A stretch of DNA of 64,000 nucleotides. Source: Berkiella sp050247135. GTDB lineage: Bacteria > Pseudomonadota > Gammaproteobacteria > Berkiellales > Berkiellaceae. Below the pieces are notes generated by a model, which was given only the letters and a program-made list of their open reading frames with translations, made no database searches and had not been told where the DNA came from. Location: the NCBI GenBank assembly GCA_050247135.1, contig JBFWUT010000005.1:51242-115241 (forward strand). Direction: 5' to 3'. The position numbers were made by a program, and so were the translations under genes. Positions 9,213-18,326 of the stretch are shown here, one piece after another (position 1 is the stretch's first letter; each line of letters begins with the position of its first letter).

Positions 9213-9238
9213 ATCGACTCTCCTAAGAGAGTCGATAT
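9211..9238 (-). promoter_or_regulatory. Perfect hairpin covering the trmL ribosome binding site and start codon
   Basis: Arms 9227-9238 and 9211-9222 are perfectly complementary (12 bp) with a 4-base loop. On the minus strand the loop and 3' arm contain AGGAG, and the last two paired bases are the AU of the trmL AUG. No U-run follows, so it is not a typical terminator of the upstream transpeptidase gene. Sequestration of the start site is an inference from base pairing. Confidence 0.6.
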
Positions 9239-9247
9239 TGACACATT

Positions 9248-10186
9248 TTAGAAAATGGATCCAATCGGTTGCGGATAGCCCTGATGGCTACGTTGCAGTT
9301 CATCCACCGCTTGCCATTGCACGCTAAAGTTTTTACTGCCGAGCTTACTGGTCACCTTCTGGATCATTCCACCCACATCTTCATTGTTAGCAGAAAGTTG
9401 GTCTGAAGAGATGGGCACATGAGATTCCAAATAGATTTTATTGTCTAATTGGCCAATTTTGGTGGGTTGATGAACAATTTCAACCGGTGTACCAACTTTA
9501 ACCATTCGGAATAATTCACCTACATCTTCATTGGTCATATTAATGCAACCGTGACTGGCTCGTAAGCCCACGCGTTTAGGATAAGGTGTGCCGTGGATAA
9601 CGATGCTTTTAAAGCCAATATTCAGCGCATAGTCGCCTAAGGGATTATCCGGTCCTGGTGGTTTAACTTTAGGGATCACCTTACCATGGCGTAAATGGTT
9701 TTCAATAATTGAGTCTGGCACAATCCAAGTGGGTTTTTCTCTCATGCGAGTGATAGTTGTTTTCCCCAAGGGAGTATCCCAACCGGTTTTACCAACGCCA
9801 ATTGGGTAAGTTGAAACGGTAACACCATCTGGGTGGTAATAATATAAACGCAGCTCAGCAATATTAATCACGATCCCTTTGCGAGAAGCTTCTGGCAGAA
9901 TAAAGCGCGAAGGAATGAGCAGCGATCTGCCCTCTGGGGGATCGCGAAAGCTGACCCCAGGATTTGCTTCCAACATTTCATAGCCACCTACCCCATAGCG
10001 CAGCCCCATCGAAGACAGGGTGTCACCTGGTAAAACGGTGCCGTATTGAATATTGCCAACGATATTACCGTTGTGGGGCAACGTATAGGTCGCTCCAAAA
10101 CTGGCATGTGGTATCGCAAAGCCCATCCCTAGTGCGATAACAGTGAGCAACGTCCTAGCTGTTGCCTTTTTCTGTGATTTTTCCAT
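9248..10186 (-). CDS. Exported L,D-transpeptidase with LysM domain
   Basis: About 312 residues. A signal peptide (ending near SFGA) precedes a LysM-like peptidoglycan-binding segment (about 50-95, VLPGDTLSSMGLRYGV) and a YkuD catalytic domain. The catalytic motif is HGT (from His200) followed by SHGCIN with Cys216, counting from the upstream ATG at 10192. Such enzymes (ErfK/YbiS/YcfS type) make 3-3 cross-links in peptidoglycan or attach Braun-type lipoprotein. I prefer the ATG at 10186 because AGG lies 7 bases upstream of it; 10192 is the alternative. The upstream 180-bp gap holds no other gene. Confidence 0.9.
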   Translation of the reverse strand: MEKSQKKATARTLLTVIALGMGFAIPHASFGATYTLPHNGNIVGNIQYGTVLPGDTLSSMGLRYGVGGYEMLEANPGVSFRDPPEGRSLLIPSRFILPEASRKGIVINIAELRLYYYHPDGVTVSTYPIGVGKTGWDTPLGKTTITRMREKPTWIVPDSIIENHLRHGKVIPKVKPPGPDNPLGDYALNIGFKSIVIHGTPYPKRVGLRASHGCINMTNEDVGELFRMVKVGTPVEIVHQPTKIGQLDNKIYLESHVPISSDQLSANNEDVGGMIQKVTSKLGSKNFSVQWQAVDELQRSHQGYPQPIGSIF

Positions 10187-10372
10187 GGGCATACCTGCTT
10201 ATTTATCATGTGTCGACAAAAGACCTGATAGTTAAATCATCGGCAGCGCACAAAATAGCTGAAGAGAGCTTGTATAAGTTGGTTAGAATACTACAATTCT
10301 TATATATGGAATAAAGGCATCAATAGACTAAGACAGGATATCTATCTAGTTTGCAAGGATGGGGTTACTCTG

Positions 10373-11290
10373 ATGTCACCTTTTGAATTGAAAAAAAGAC
10401 GTAAAGATGAAAGACAATTGGGTGTGCAGTTTTTACTCGATGGTATCCGTGTTGCATTAACAAACGTAACAGATAAAGAAAAAAAACTAATTGATGTTGA
10501 ATATCATGAAGCCAATGAATGGAGTCAACAAAAAACCTTTCTTGAAAGGAAAATTGCCGAGTTCAATCTTCATCAAACACCGACAACGGTACTCATTCCA
10601 CAAAGTGATTATCAAATATTTCTAATCGAACAGGCTTTAGTTCCAGGAGAAGAAAAAAGAGAAGCAGTTCGTTGGCGTATTGCAGAATACATTGATTTTC
10701 CTGTAGAAGAGGCAGTAGTTGATTATTTAGAAGTACCACAAAAAAATAAAGAATCCACCTCAGCATTAACCTATGTCGTTGTCACTCGTAAAAGCATTAT
10801 TGATGATTACATTAAAAATATAAAAACCTTAGGATTAAGCCTGGGTGCTATCGATATTTGTCAAAGCGCATTACGTGAAATTGCCTTTCAATTAGATGAT
10901 GCAGATGTTGGACAAGCATTACTTCATATTGAAGATACCAAGAGTTATATCATTTTATTCAAACAAAGAACGATGTATATGATGAGAGATATTGATTTAG
11001 GATATCAGCATATTAAAGAAGCAACAGAGCTTCATGATTTAGCATTAGAGATACAACGTTCAATTGATTACTGTTCAAGTAATCTAAAAAATGCAGGCAT
11101 TTCGAGGATTGTGTTGACTCCCTTACCTGAGCGAAAAACAGAGTTACTTTCTTGTTTAAGCAACATTTTGGGATTGCCCGTACGAGTCATTAGTTATTCT
11201 GAATTTATGTGTGATACAGAAAAATTAACTATTAACCAAGCAAACAACAGCACCTTCGTAATAGGGGCTGCTATAAGTACAGCATTATGA
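10373..11290 (+). CDS. mshI: MSHA pilus biogenesis protein MshI (PilM-like)
   Basis: 305 residues, a cytoplasmic actin-fold protein of the PilM/MshI group. Recognisable parts are the opening LGVQFLLDGIRVALTN strand pair, LIPQSDYQIFLIEQ and EAVRWRIAEYIDFPVEEAVVDYLE, followed by VVTRKSIIDDYI, typical of PilM-type proteins. It should dock on the N-terminus of the next protein (PilN-like) and link the ATPase to the inner-membrane platform. It is the first gene of the operon, follows a 180-bp gap with only a weak promoter-like sequence (TTGGTT at 10279, TATATA at 10301), and overlaps the next gene by ATGA. Confidence 0.82.
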   Translation: MSPFELKKRRKDERQLGVQFLLDGIRVALTNVTDKEKKLIDVEYHEANEWSQQKTFLERKIAEFNLHQTPTTVLIPQSDYQIFLIEQALVPGEEKREAVRWRIAEYIDFPVEEAVVDYLEVPQKNKESTSALTYVVVTRKSIIDDYIKNIKTLGLSLGAIDICQSALREIAFQLDDADVGQALLHIEDTKSYIILFKQRTMYMMRDIDLGYQHIKEATELHDLALEIQRSIDYCSSNLKNAGISRIVLTPLPERKTELLSCLSNILGLPVRVISYSEFMCDTEKLTINQANNSTFVIGAAISTAL

Positions 11291-11883
11291 CAGTAGTATT
11301 GAAGCAAAAAATTAATCTTTATCAAAAATCGCAAGCATTTGCGCCGCGCTTATCCGCATTGCGTATTGCACAAGCCTGGCTTGGGGTGACTGCAGTGCTA
11401 GTCATATCAGCTTTTTCGCATAAGCTAAGTCTGCACTCTCAATTAAAAGAAATTGAACAATTAAAAATTGCACAAGGCAAAGAAAATGCGGAGCTGATAG
11501 AGCTTGCACAGATCAGAAAAAATAAAAACACACATATGTCAAAAAATGAGATTGTTCTGCTTAAGGAGAAGATCTTAGATGTTGACAGTGTGATTTCACA
11601 GTTAAATAAACTAGAAGCAGATGAGAAATATCCATTCTCATTTTATGTAGAGTCATTAGTCATGCGCCATGTAAAGGGTACCTACCTTGCCTATATTAAT
11701 TTACAAGATGAAGGCAAGAAAATGACCTTCTCAGGTGTTGCACTGGAACCACAATTGGTGCCTATCATGGTTCAATCTTGGCAAAAAACCCCCTCAATTA
11801 TTAGCACTCAAGTTAAAAAGGTAAGACTGGATAATCTCAAACAAGACAAAGATTTTGTTAAATTCAATTTGCAGGCTGAATAA
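11287..11883 (+). CDS. PilN-like pilus assembly protein (MshI2 type)
   Basis: 198 residues: short cytoplasmic N-terminus beginning KQKINLY, the conserved INLY-type motif through which PilN binds PilM; one membrane helix (about 25-45); a coiled-coil stretch; and a periplasmic domain with FYVESLVMRHVKGTYLAYINL typical of fimbrial assembly proteins. It starts within the stop of mshI (ATGA) and ends in TAATG, overlapping the next gene by one base, so the three genes are translationally coupled. Confidence 0.82.
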   Translation: MTVVLKQKINLYQKSQAFAPRLSALRIAQAWLGVTAVLVISAFSHKLSLHSQLKEIEQLKIAQGKENAELIELAQIRKNKNTHMSKNEIVLLKEKILDVDSVISQLNKLEADEKYPFSFYVESLVMRHVKGTYLAYINLQDEGKKMTFSGVALEPQLVPIMVQSWQKTPSIISTQVKKVRLDNLKQDKDFVKFNLQAE

Positions 11884-12596
11884 TGCAACTAAATGATGTA
11901 TATCAAAAAACAACTGAAATCTGGGAAAAGGTTGAATTCTTTGTAAATGCTCGTAGCCAACGAGAACGTACCTTACTGTTAATAACAGGGGGTGCATTAG
12001 TCGTTTCTATGATCTACTCATTTTTTATTGCGCCAATCAATGAAGAAATTGCCAATATACAAGAAGAAAAAAACTCTCTGATGCAACAATATGACGCAAC
12101 GCATAATCAATTGGTTGCATTGCAGGGGGCAGCGAATAAAGGAGGGCTCGTTAAATCAACCACCGAGCTGCAATTGGAAGAATTACTAGCAAAAAAGAAT
12201 GAGTCGCTAGCAAAATTTAAAAATAAAATTATTCCACCTACTCGCATCCCTTATTTACTTGAGAGTATGTTGAGGGACCTTAACAACTTAAAACTGGTTA
12301 GCATGGAAACCATTGAAAGGGTTCCTTTTAATCCCAACAAAGAATCCAATGATAGTTCAGCATTATATAAACATCGTGTCAAAATAACTTTTACCGGTGA
12401 ATATCTTAATATGCTGCGTTACCTAAAGAGGGTAGAGAAATTACCATTCCCGATCGGCTGGGAGTCTCTTGAATATAAAATTACACAATTTCCTCAAGCA
12501 AGAATTGTTTTGACTATTTATATGCTAAGTAGTCCTTTAGAAGCAACCCAAATGAATACAGGGCTAAAGAATGATAAAGAAACTGAGGTTAGGTGA
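11883..12596 (+). CDS. mshJ: PilO-like pilus assembly protein (MshJ)
   Basis: 237 residues with a bitopic layout: cytoplasmic start, membrane helix at about 35-55 (LLLITGGALVVSMIYSFFIA), a coiled coil (NEEIANIQEEKNSLMQQ) and a periplasmic ferredoxin-like domain. Size, position after the PilN-like gene and topology match MshJ/PilO, which pairs with PilN in the periplasm. Its 3' end overlaps the ATPase gene by 26 bp. Confidence 0.78.
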   Translation: MQLNDVYQKTTEIWEKVEFFVNARSQRERTLLLITGGALVVSMIYSFFIAPINEEIANIQEEKNSLMQQYDATHNQLVALQGAANKGGLVKSTTELQLEELLAKKNESLAKFKNKIIPPTRIPYLLESMLRDLNNLKLVSMETIERVPFNPNKESNDSSALYKHRVKITFTGEYLNMLRYLKRVEKLPFPIGWESLEYKITQFPQARIVLTIYMLSSPLEATQMNTGLKNDKETEVR

Positions 12597-14259
12597 TCTG
12601 CTTGTAGAAAACAAGATAGTCACGCCAGCTCAGCTGGAAAAAGCATTGCGCCTGCAACAAGGAACTGGGAAAAAGTTAGGCGATGTATTAATTGAGCTTG
12701 GTTTTTTAAACGAAACTGATCTTGTCATGTTTTTAGCAAAGCAATTAAACCTTCCTTTTTTAGAGTTAAGCTCATACAAAATAAAGCCTGAGGTCATTAG
12801 GGAGTTACCAGAAACGCTTGCTCGAAGATTAAAAGCAATACCATTAGATCGAATAAAAGATGGTTTTTTAGTTGCCATGACAGATCCTACTGACATAGTA
12901 GGGCATGATGAAATTGCAAGAAAGCTCAAAAAAAATATTCGAGTCGCTATCGTTCGCGAAAGTGAACTGACAAGAATTATTGACGAAGTTTATAGACGTA
13001 CAGAAGAGATTGCCTCGCTGGTTGGAGAGCTTGAGCAAGATATTGCCTTTTCTGGGGTTACTAATGAAATTGAAGATGAAGCACATGATGCTCCCATTAA
13101 AAAATTGCTTCATTCTATTTTTGAAGATGCCGTTCAAGTCAATGCATCCGACATTCATATTGAACCTGCTGAAGATGGTTTGCGAATTCGGTTGCGAATT
13201 GATGGTGTTTTGCAAGAGCAAGTTATGCAGGGTAGGAATATTATCAGCGCATTAATTTTAAAACTTAAATTAATTGCCAAGCTAAATATTTCAGAAAGAC
13301 GTTTGCCACAAGATGGTCGATTTACCATTCGTGTTAAAGATAAAAAAATAGATGTACGGATTGCAACCATGCCAGTGCAAAATGGTGAGTCAGTGGTGAT
13401 GAGATTATTAGACCAGACAACAGGGCTATTACGATTTGAAGAACTCGGAATGGAACCTGAGTATATAAAAAAAATTCGGGATACCTTAAAAAGACCACAT
13501 GGCATGATTTTAGTAACAGGTCCAACCGGCAGTGGTAAATCAACCACGCTGTATACTGCTCTAGGTGAATTAAATTCACAAGAAAAGAAAATTATCACCG
13601 TAGAAGACCCTGTTGAATATGCTTTCGACAGGATTAACCAGATACAAGTTCAGCCGAAAATTGGCTTAACATTTTCGACAGTGTTGCGTTCCGTATTGCG
13701 GCTTGATCCCGATATCATCATGGTGGGTGAGATCCGTGACGAAGAGACTGGACAAATTGCGTTAAGAGCCGCTATGACAGGTCATTTGGTGCTATCAACA
13801 TTACACACCAATGATGCAAAAAGTGCTATTCTTCGCTTGCTAGATATGGGTATTGCACCTTATTTAGCGTCTAGCGCTATTCATCTTGTGGTTGCACAAC
13901 GCTTAGCACGACGTGTTTGTACTAGGTGTGCAGAAACATATCGTCCGAATCCAGAAGAAATTAAAATGCTAAGCTCAATGGGTCTTAAAATTCAAGAGGA
14001 TATTCGCTTTGTCATTGGTAAAGGTTGTACGCATTGTGGCATGCGTGGCTATAAAGGCAGAATCGGGGTATATGAGTTTCTTGAAATGTCAGAAAGTATG
14101 ATTGGTGCATTACAAAGTAATGACTTAAAAACTTACAATCAATTAGTTAATAAAAATCCGCTTTATCATACATTAGCCCATTCGGCTCTTGAGTATGCAA
14201 AACAAGGCATTATCAGTTTGTCAGAAGTTTCTCGATTATCGTTAGAACTTATTGAATAA
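12571..14259 (+). CDS. mshE: MSHA pilus extension ATPase MshE with c-di-GMP-binding N-domain
   Basis: 562-residue secretion/pilus ATPase (GspE/PilB family). The N-terminus carries the two 24-residue MshEN motifs that bind cyclic di-GMP: R6-L-G...L...L...Q29, a 5-residue linker, and K35-L-G...L...L...Q58. The ATPase core shows Walker A GPTGSGKS (317-324), Asp/His-box regions, LDPDIIMVGEIRDEET and HLVLSTLHTNDA, then a tetracysteine zinc site (CTRC...CTHC). The second motif begins with Lys instead of Arg, and the first lacks the usual central Gly, so affinity may differ from Vibrio MshE. The start overlaps mshJ; no other start preserves the first motif. Confidence 0.92.
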   Translation: MIKKLRLGDLLVENKIVTPAQLEKALRLQQGTGKKLGDVLIELGFLNETDLVMFLAKQLNLPFLELSSYKIKPEVIRELPETLARRLKAIPLDRIKDGFLVAMTDPTDIVGHDEIARKLKKNIRVAIVRESELTRIIDEVYRRTEEIASLVGELEQDIAFSGVTNEIEDEAHDAPIKKLLHSIFEDAVQVNASDIHIEPAEDGLRIRLRIDGVLQEQVMQGRNIISALILKLKLIAKLNISERRLPQDGRFTIRVKDKKIDVRIATMPVQNGESVVMRLLDQTTGLLRFEELGMEPEYIKKIRDTLKRPHGMILVTGPTGSGKSTTLYTALGELNSQEKKIITVEDPVEYAFDRINQIQVQPKIGLTFSTVLRSVLRLDPDIIMVGEIRDEETGQIALRAAMTGHLVLSTLHTNDAKSAILRLLDMGIAPYLASSAIHLVVAQRLARRVCTRCAETYRPNPEEIKMLSSMGLKIQEDIRFVIGKGCTHCGMRGYKGRIGVYEFLEMSESMIGALQSNDLKTYNQLVNKNPLYHTLAHSALEYAKQGIISLSEVSRLSLELIE

Positions 14260-14270
14260 GCGAGGAACAA

Positions 14271-15509
14271 GTGCCAAGTTATCGGTATAAAGGACGAGAT
14301 AAAAATGGCCAATTGGTCGAAGGCTTCATAGAAGCCGCTACGCCAAATAGCGTGGCTGTTAAATTATCAAATATTGATATTATACCCATTTCAATCACCA
14401 TCACTGAAAGTGTCCAAACAGTAGAAGATTGGTTAATGAAAATTTTTGGTATAGGTTCGCCAAAAACAGATGATTTAATCATTTTTTCACAACAGATGTA
14501 TTCGTTGTTAAAGGCTGGCGTGTCTCTTATCTATGCACTCAAAGTTATTGGGGAAACAACTAAACACCCTGTGTTACGGAATGTGGTAACAGATGTCGTT
14601 ATCAGCTTAGAATCAGGTTATAGCTTTAGTAAATCGATGAGCAAGCATCCTTTGGTATTTCATCCTTTGATGATTGCGATGGTTGAAGTGGGCGAAAACA
14701 CAGGGCAATTAGATACTGTTTTTTTGCAAATCAAGAATTATCTAGAGACAGAGAAAACAACTAAGCAAAGAATTAAAACGGCAACAAGATATCCTATCAT
14801 TGTGATTATTGCCATCATCATGGCTATTGTGATCATCAATGTAATGGTGATCCCAGCTTTTCGCAATTTCTTTTCAGCGTTCGGTTCTAACTTACCTTTG
14901 CCAACCAGGATATTAGTAGCAACCTCAGATGTTTTTGTTAACCATGGTGGGATGATAGCCTTTTTAATTTCGTTGTTGGTTCTGGGTGGGATGATCTATG
15001 CTAAAACCCCAAAGGGGGCTTGGTGGCTGTCATTGCTAAAACTAAAAATTCCTTTGATTGGCTCTATCATTCGACGTTCCATCTATGCCAGGTTTTGCCG
15101 AGCTTTCTCAATGGCGATGAGTTCTAATGTGCCATTAATGCAGGCATTTAAGGTGGTGGCAAATGTGGCAGATAATCCTTTTTTAGCTGAGAAGATTTTA
15201 AAAATGCGACATGGCATTGAGCGTGGTGAGTCTATCTATAAAGCCTCGAAAGATAGCCAGATTTTTTCGCCGATTGCCTTACAAATGATGGCAGTGGGTG
15301 AAGAAACGGGTGAAGTTGACCAAATGTTACTGGATATTGCTGATTATTACGAAAAAGATGTTGATTATGATTTAAAGAAGCTGGGTGATTCACTTGAGCC
15401 TATACTCATCATCATTATAGGCATGATGGTCTTAATGTTAGCGTTGGGAGTGTTTTTACCCATGTGGGATATTTCTACAGTAGCACTGAGAAAAATGGAT
15501 GGGGTTTAG
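14271..15509 (+). CDS. mshG: MSHA inner-membrane platform protein MshG (PilC/GspF family)
   Basis: 412 residues starting with GTG. Two T2SSF domains are visible: one after the PSYRYKGRDKNGQLVEGFIEA opening (LIIFSQQMYSLLKAGVSL, VEVGENTGQLD) and a second copy (FCRAFSMAMSSNVPL, VGEETGEVDQML), with three membrane helices (about 170-200, 220-245, 375-400). The family forms the platform on which the ATPase pushes pilins into the fibre. It is 11 bp after mshE and ends directly next to the following pilin region. Confidence 0.92.
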   Translation: MPSYRYKGRDKNGQLVEGFIEAATPNSVAVKLSNIDIIPISITITESVQTVEDWLMKIFGIGSPKTDDLIIFSQQMYSLLKAGVSLIYALKVIGETTKHPVLRNVVTDVVISLESGYSFSKSMSKHPLVFHPLMIAMVEVGENTGQLDTVFLQIKNYLETEKTTKQRIKTATRYPIIVIIAIIMAIVIINVMVIPAFRNFFSAFGSNLPLPTRILVATSDVFVNHGGMIAFLISLLVLGGMIYAKTPKGAWWLSLLKLKIPLIGSIIRRSIYARFCRAFSMAMSSNVPLMQAFKVVANVADNPFLAEKILKMRHGIERGESIYKASKDSQIFSPIALQMMAVGEETGEVDQMLLDIADYYEKDVDYDLKKLGDSLEPILIIIIGMMVLMLALGVFLPMWDISTVALRKMDGV

Positions 15510-15569
15510 GTGAAGTCAAAAATATTGCCAACTATAATTTTAACTATGAGAAACGCTAGGTACTTGCGT

Positions 15570-16097
15570 ATGCAAAATGAAAGAGGGTTTACCCTGATTG
15601 AATTAGTCATTGTGGTGGTACTGCTAGGTTTGCTGGCAGCAATCGCATTGCCACGATATCTTAACATAAGCGATAAAGCACGATCTGCTATTGTAGCCTC
15701 TACTGGTGGTGCTTTCAGCTCTGGGTTAAGTGTTGCCAAGGCTCAATGGGAGCTAAATGATAGAACAGATAAATTTGTCGATATTGATGGGACAGGTCTT
15801 GCTAGAATTCGCTTCAATAAAGAAGGTTATCCAGTCGCTATCAGTGGTGACGGGGTAAATGGTTTATCAGAAATTAAAGATGGCGGAGTTTCAGGTAACG
15901 ATACTTGTGGTCAAATATTATACAAAGTAGTAAAAACATCTGGAGTTAGCATTATTCCTGCTGATGAATCTGGCAAATGTAATAGTGGTGATTTTTGTGC
16001 TAAAGCCATTAGTGAGACTAGTTGTGTTTATACCTACCGTCGAACTAATGAAAAAATTACTTATGATGCTAAAACGGGCGAAGTTACTTATCCATAG
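15570..16097 (+). CDS. Type IV prepilin (MshA/MshB-like)
   Basis: About 175 residues. Prepilin leader MQNERG is followed by the cleavage site G/FTLIELVIVVVLLGLLAAIALPRYL with Glu at mature position 5. The C-terminal half has four cysteines (CGQ, CNSGDFC, SC), suggesting disulfide-stabilised loops. The frame is open from a GTG at 15510 that abuts the mshG stop, giving a 26-residue leader; I prefer ATG 15570 because short leaders are normal, although its Shine-Dalgarno is weak. It could be the major or a minor pilin. Confidence 0.82.
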   Translation: MQNERGFTLIELVIVVVLLGLLAAIALPRYLNISDKARSAIVASTGGAFSSGLSVAKAQWELNDRTDKFVDIDGTGLARIRFNKEGYPVAISGDGVNGLSEIKDGGVSGNDTCGQILYKVVKTSGVSIIPADESGKCNSGDFCAKAISETSCVYTYRRTNEKITYDAKTGEVTYP

Positions 16098-16105
16098 GGC
16101 GTACT

Positions 16106-16663
16106 ATGATCTTGATCACTAAATATAAAGGCTTCACTTTAATTGAATTGGTGATCGTGATTGTGCTGCTTGGGATATTGGCATCTGTTGCACTACCCAG
16201 ATTCCTAAATATTACCAAAGATGCGCACAATGCAAGTGTTAGTGGAACAGCAGGTGCTATCGCTTCTGCTGTGAATATTGCTCATGCAAAATGGCTAGCG
16301 AGTGGTCAACCGGTATCTGTACCACCAATAGCAGGAATTGATTTTACCAACAGCGGGCACTCTGATGTTGGATTTAATGTGCAAGGGTGGCCTGATGCGG
16401 CTAGCGATAAGGAAGACATTACTGCAGAAAATGTGTTAGGCAATGGTGGCAATGATAATACGACTTGTGCCTTAATTATGAAGAACCTTTTATCCTCATC
16501 AAGTGTGACTTTTGGAAGCGGTGAAGGTTGTTCTGAACAATTTTGCTCGGTCTACAGAGCACCGGAATGCATTTATACCTATCAACAAAACAAGGAAGCA
16601 CCTCGAATAATCATTTACTCAACGGCCAGTGGTTTAGTCACTAAAAAATTGCCGATGAATTAA
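16106..16663 (+). CDS. mshA: Type IV prepilin, probable major pilin (MshA-like)
   Basis: 185 residues. Leader MILITKYKG, then G/FTLIELVIVIVLLGILASVALPRFLNIT, one of the best matches in the cluster to MshA-type pilins. The segment NASVSGTAGAIASAVNIAHAKW is also characteristic of MshA/MshB. Four cysteines in the C-terminal half parallel those of the previous pilin. The two adjacent pilins are homologous in their first 40 residues. Which one forms the filament body cannot be decided from sequence alone. Confidence 0.82.
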   Translation: MILITKYKGFTLIELVIVIVLLGILASVALPRFLNITKDAHNASVSGTAGAIASAVNIAHAKWLASGQPVSVPPIAGIDFTNSGHSDVGFNVQGWPDAASDKEDITAENVLGNGGNDNTTCALIMKNLLSSSSVTFGSGEGCSEQFCSVYRAPECIYTYQQNKEAPRIIIYSTASGLVTKKLPMN

Positions 16664-16665
16664 TC

Positions 16666-17154
16666 ATGTCAATATCAGTGTGCATACCAAAAGGTTTTAC
16701 ATTGATAGAAGGCATCATGGTTATCCTGTTGATTGTGATATTAAGTGCTACGGCTACCACCATGTTGACTGGCCATAAAATATTTACTGAACGTTTTTTT
16801 ACCGATGAATTGACGCAGATGGTGTTTTATGCTCGCAAAGTAGCTATGGCTACTGAATGTGAGGTAGAAATTAGCAATAACCAGACAGCATTAATCCTGC
16901 TACAACGAGAAGATTGCCAAGATGGAGAATTCACTCGGCATTTGCCAGGAGTGTCGGTACTTGAAAATGAAAAGCAGTACGAAGTCATGATACCTAAGGG
17001 GATTGAGCTTAAGGGACAATTTCCCGTCTATATTGATCCTAAAGGAAAATTATATGAAAAAGCTAATAAAAAATCAGAAAAAATAGCTTGGCGAATTAAT
17101 AATAAAATTATCAATATCGATCCTTTGAGTGGGTTTAGCTATGAATCTCATTAG
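16666..17154 (+). CDS. Minor prepilin (MshC-like)
   Basis: 162 residues. Leader MSISVCIPKG, then G/FTLIEGIMVILLIVILSATATTML with Glu5. After the helix comes a small beta-rich domain with two cysteines (ATECEVEI, REDCQDGE), the size and layout of MshC/GspH-type minor pilins that help prime the fibre. It begins two bases after the preceding stop and overlaps the next gene. Confidence 0.75.
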   Translation: MSISVCIPKGFTLIEGIMVILLIVILSATATTMLTGHKIFTERFFTDELTQMVFYARKVAMATECEVEISNNQTALILLQREDCQDGEFTRHLPGVSVLENEKQYEVMIPKGIELKGQFPVYIDPKGKLYEKANKKSEKIAWRINNKIINIDPLSGFSYESH

Positions 17155-17644
17155 TATGAACAATCAAAAAGGACTAACGCTGGTTGAGCTCATCCTATTC
17201 ATGGTTGTGTTAGCAGTTGGTTTAACAGGCGTACTCAATGTCATTATGACAGTGACCAATAGTAAATTAGAGCCATTATCTCAGTGGCAAGGAATACAAG
17301 TCAGTTCAAGTGTCATGGAAACCTTATTGACTAAGAAATATCAGTCTTCAGATGATTGTAAAGAGTTAAAGAGTGCTAAAAGAGAATATTTATGTGAATA
17401 TCAAGGTGTTAATAAGCAACCCTTAAAAGAAGTATTTCCTGAGATTGCTTCGCAAATAGGTAACACCGTACCTTTATCAGTCTCTATTGATATAAAACCT
17501 TTTTATGAAGAGAAAATGACTCGTGATGTACTGGCGATTAACGTTATTGTGAGCAATCCTCAAGTGGGCGAGATTCGATTGTCCGCAATAAAGGCAATGA
17601 GAAATCAGGATGATGAAAAAGCAAAACGGCTTCACGTTTATTGA
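17141..17644 (+). CDS. mshD: Minor prepilin (MshD-like)
   Basis: About 167 residues. The cleavage site is KG/LTLVELILFMVVLAVGLTGVLNVIM, with Glu5 and the GVLNVI wording of MshD/PilV/GspI-type minor pilins. Cysteines at DDCKEL and YLCEYQG form a likely disulfide. Possible starts are GTG 17129, ATG 17141 and ATG 17156; I chose 17141, which overlaps the previous stop by 14 bp. Its 3' end overlaps the next gene by 35 bp. Confidence 0.75.
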   Translation: MNLISMNNQKGLTLVELILFMVVLAVGLTGVLNVIMTVTNSKLEPLSQWQGIQVSSSVMETLLTKKYQSSDDCKELKSAKREYLCEYQGVNKQPLKEVFPEIASQIGNTVPLSVSIDIKPFYEEKMTRDVLAINVIVSNPQVGEIRLSAIKAMRNQDDEKAKRLHVY

Positions 17645-18326
17645 GCTAATTTTAACCATGGTGCTTAGCGCCATCTTGGCTGGTATAGTCGTTGAAATCA
17701 TAGCAGGGCCTATTCGGGCTTACTTTAATTATACCCAACGCAGCTATTTGGTGGATACGGCCGAGGCTAGCTTAGAGATGATAGAAAACGATTTAAACCA
17801 AAGTTTGCCTGGCTCGCTAAATGTTAAAAATCAAGAGCTTGAGTTTAGAGAAATATTGTACAAAGGAATGGCCTTGCCGATGCAGGATCAGAAAGCACGG
17901 TTTCTCACCTTGAATGAACCGTTACCAAAAACGGTGATTGATGAAATAGATCAGCGGCCCTTGTTTATCGTCTTTCCATCAGTTTCGGCTAATAAAGAAC
18001 AACTATATTCCTTTGCGCTGGTGAACGCTGAAAATGCTAAACAAATCAAACTTAATGATCATCCAGGTTTTTTAAATAAACCAATGCCAATCTATATTGT
18101 AACGCAATTGACTCGCTATGAATGTTCGCAGGAACAACGTACTTTACAACGGTTGACGCAACTGAGTGCATCTAGTAGTGAAAAAAATCTGATAGCGAAT
18201 GAAGTCAGTGATTGCCAATTTACTCGTCTCGCTAACGAGCCAAAGGGTGTTTTGGTATCCTTCCGATTAGGAACAGAAAAAAATCATATTGAATTGAAAC
18301 AACCGATATATGTAGGAAGTCCATGA
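17610..18326 (+). CDS. mshO: Minor prepilin (MshO-like)
   Basis: 238 residues. Leader MMKKQNG, then G/FTFIELILTMVLSAILAGIVVEIIAGPIRAYF, which with YTQRSYLVDTAEASLEMIENDL is typical of MshO/GspJ-type pilins. The first ATG is at 17610, a second at 17613. It overlaps the previous gene by 35 bp and the next by 4 bp, so the minor pilins are tightly coupled. Confidence 0.78.
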   Translation: MMKKQNGFTFIELILTMVLSAILAGIVVEIIAGPIRAYFNYTQRSYLVDTAEASLEMIENDLNQSLPGSLNVKNQELEFREILYKGMALPMQDQKARFLTLNEPLPKTVIDEIDQRPLFIVFPSVSANKEQLYSFALVNAENAKQIKLNDHPGFLNKPMPIYIVTQLTRYECSQEQRTLQRLTQLSASSSEKNLIANEVSDCQFTRLANEPKGVLVSFRLGTEKNHIELKQPIYVGSP

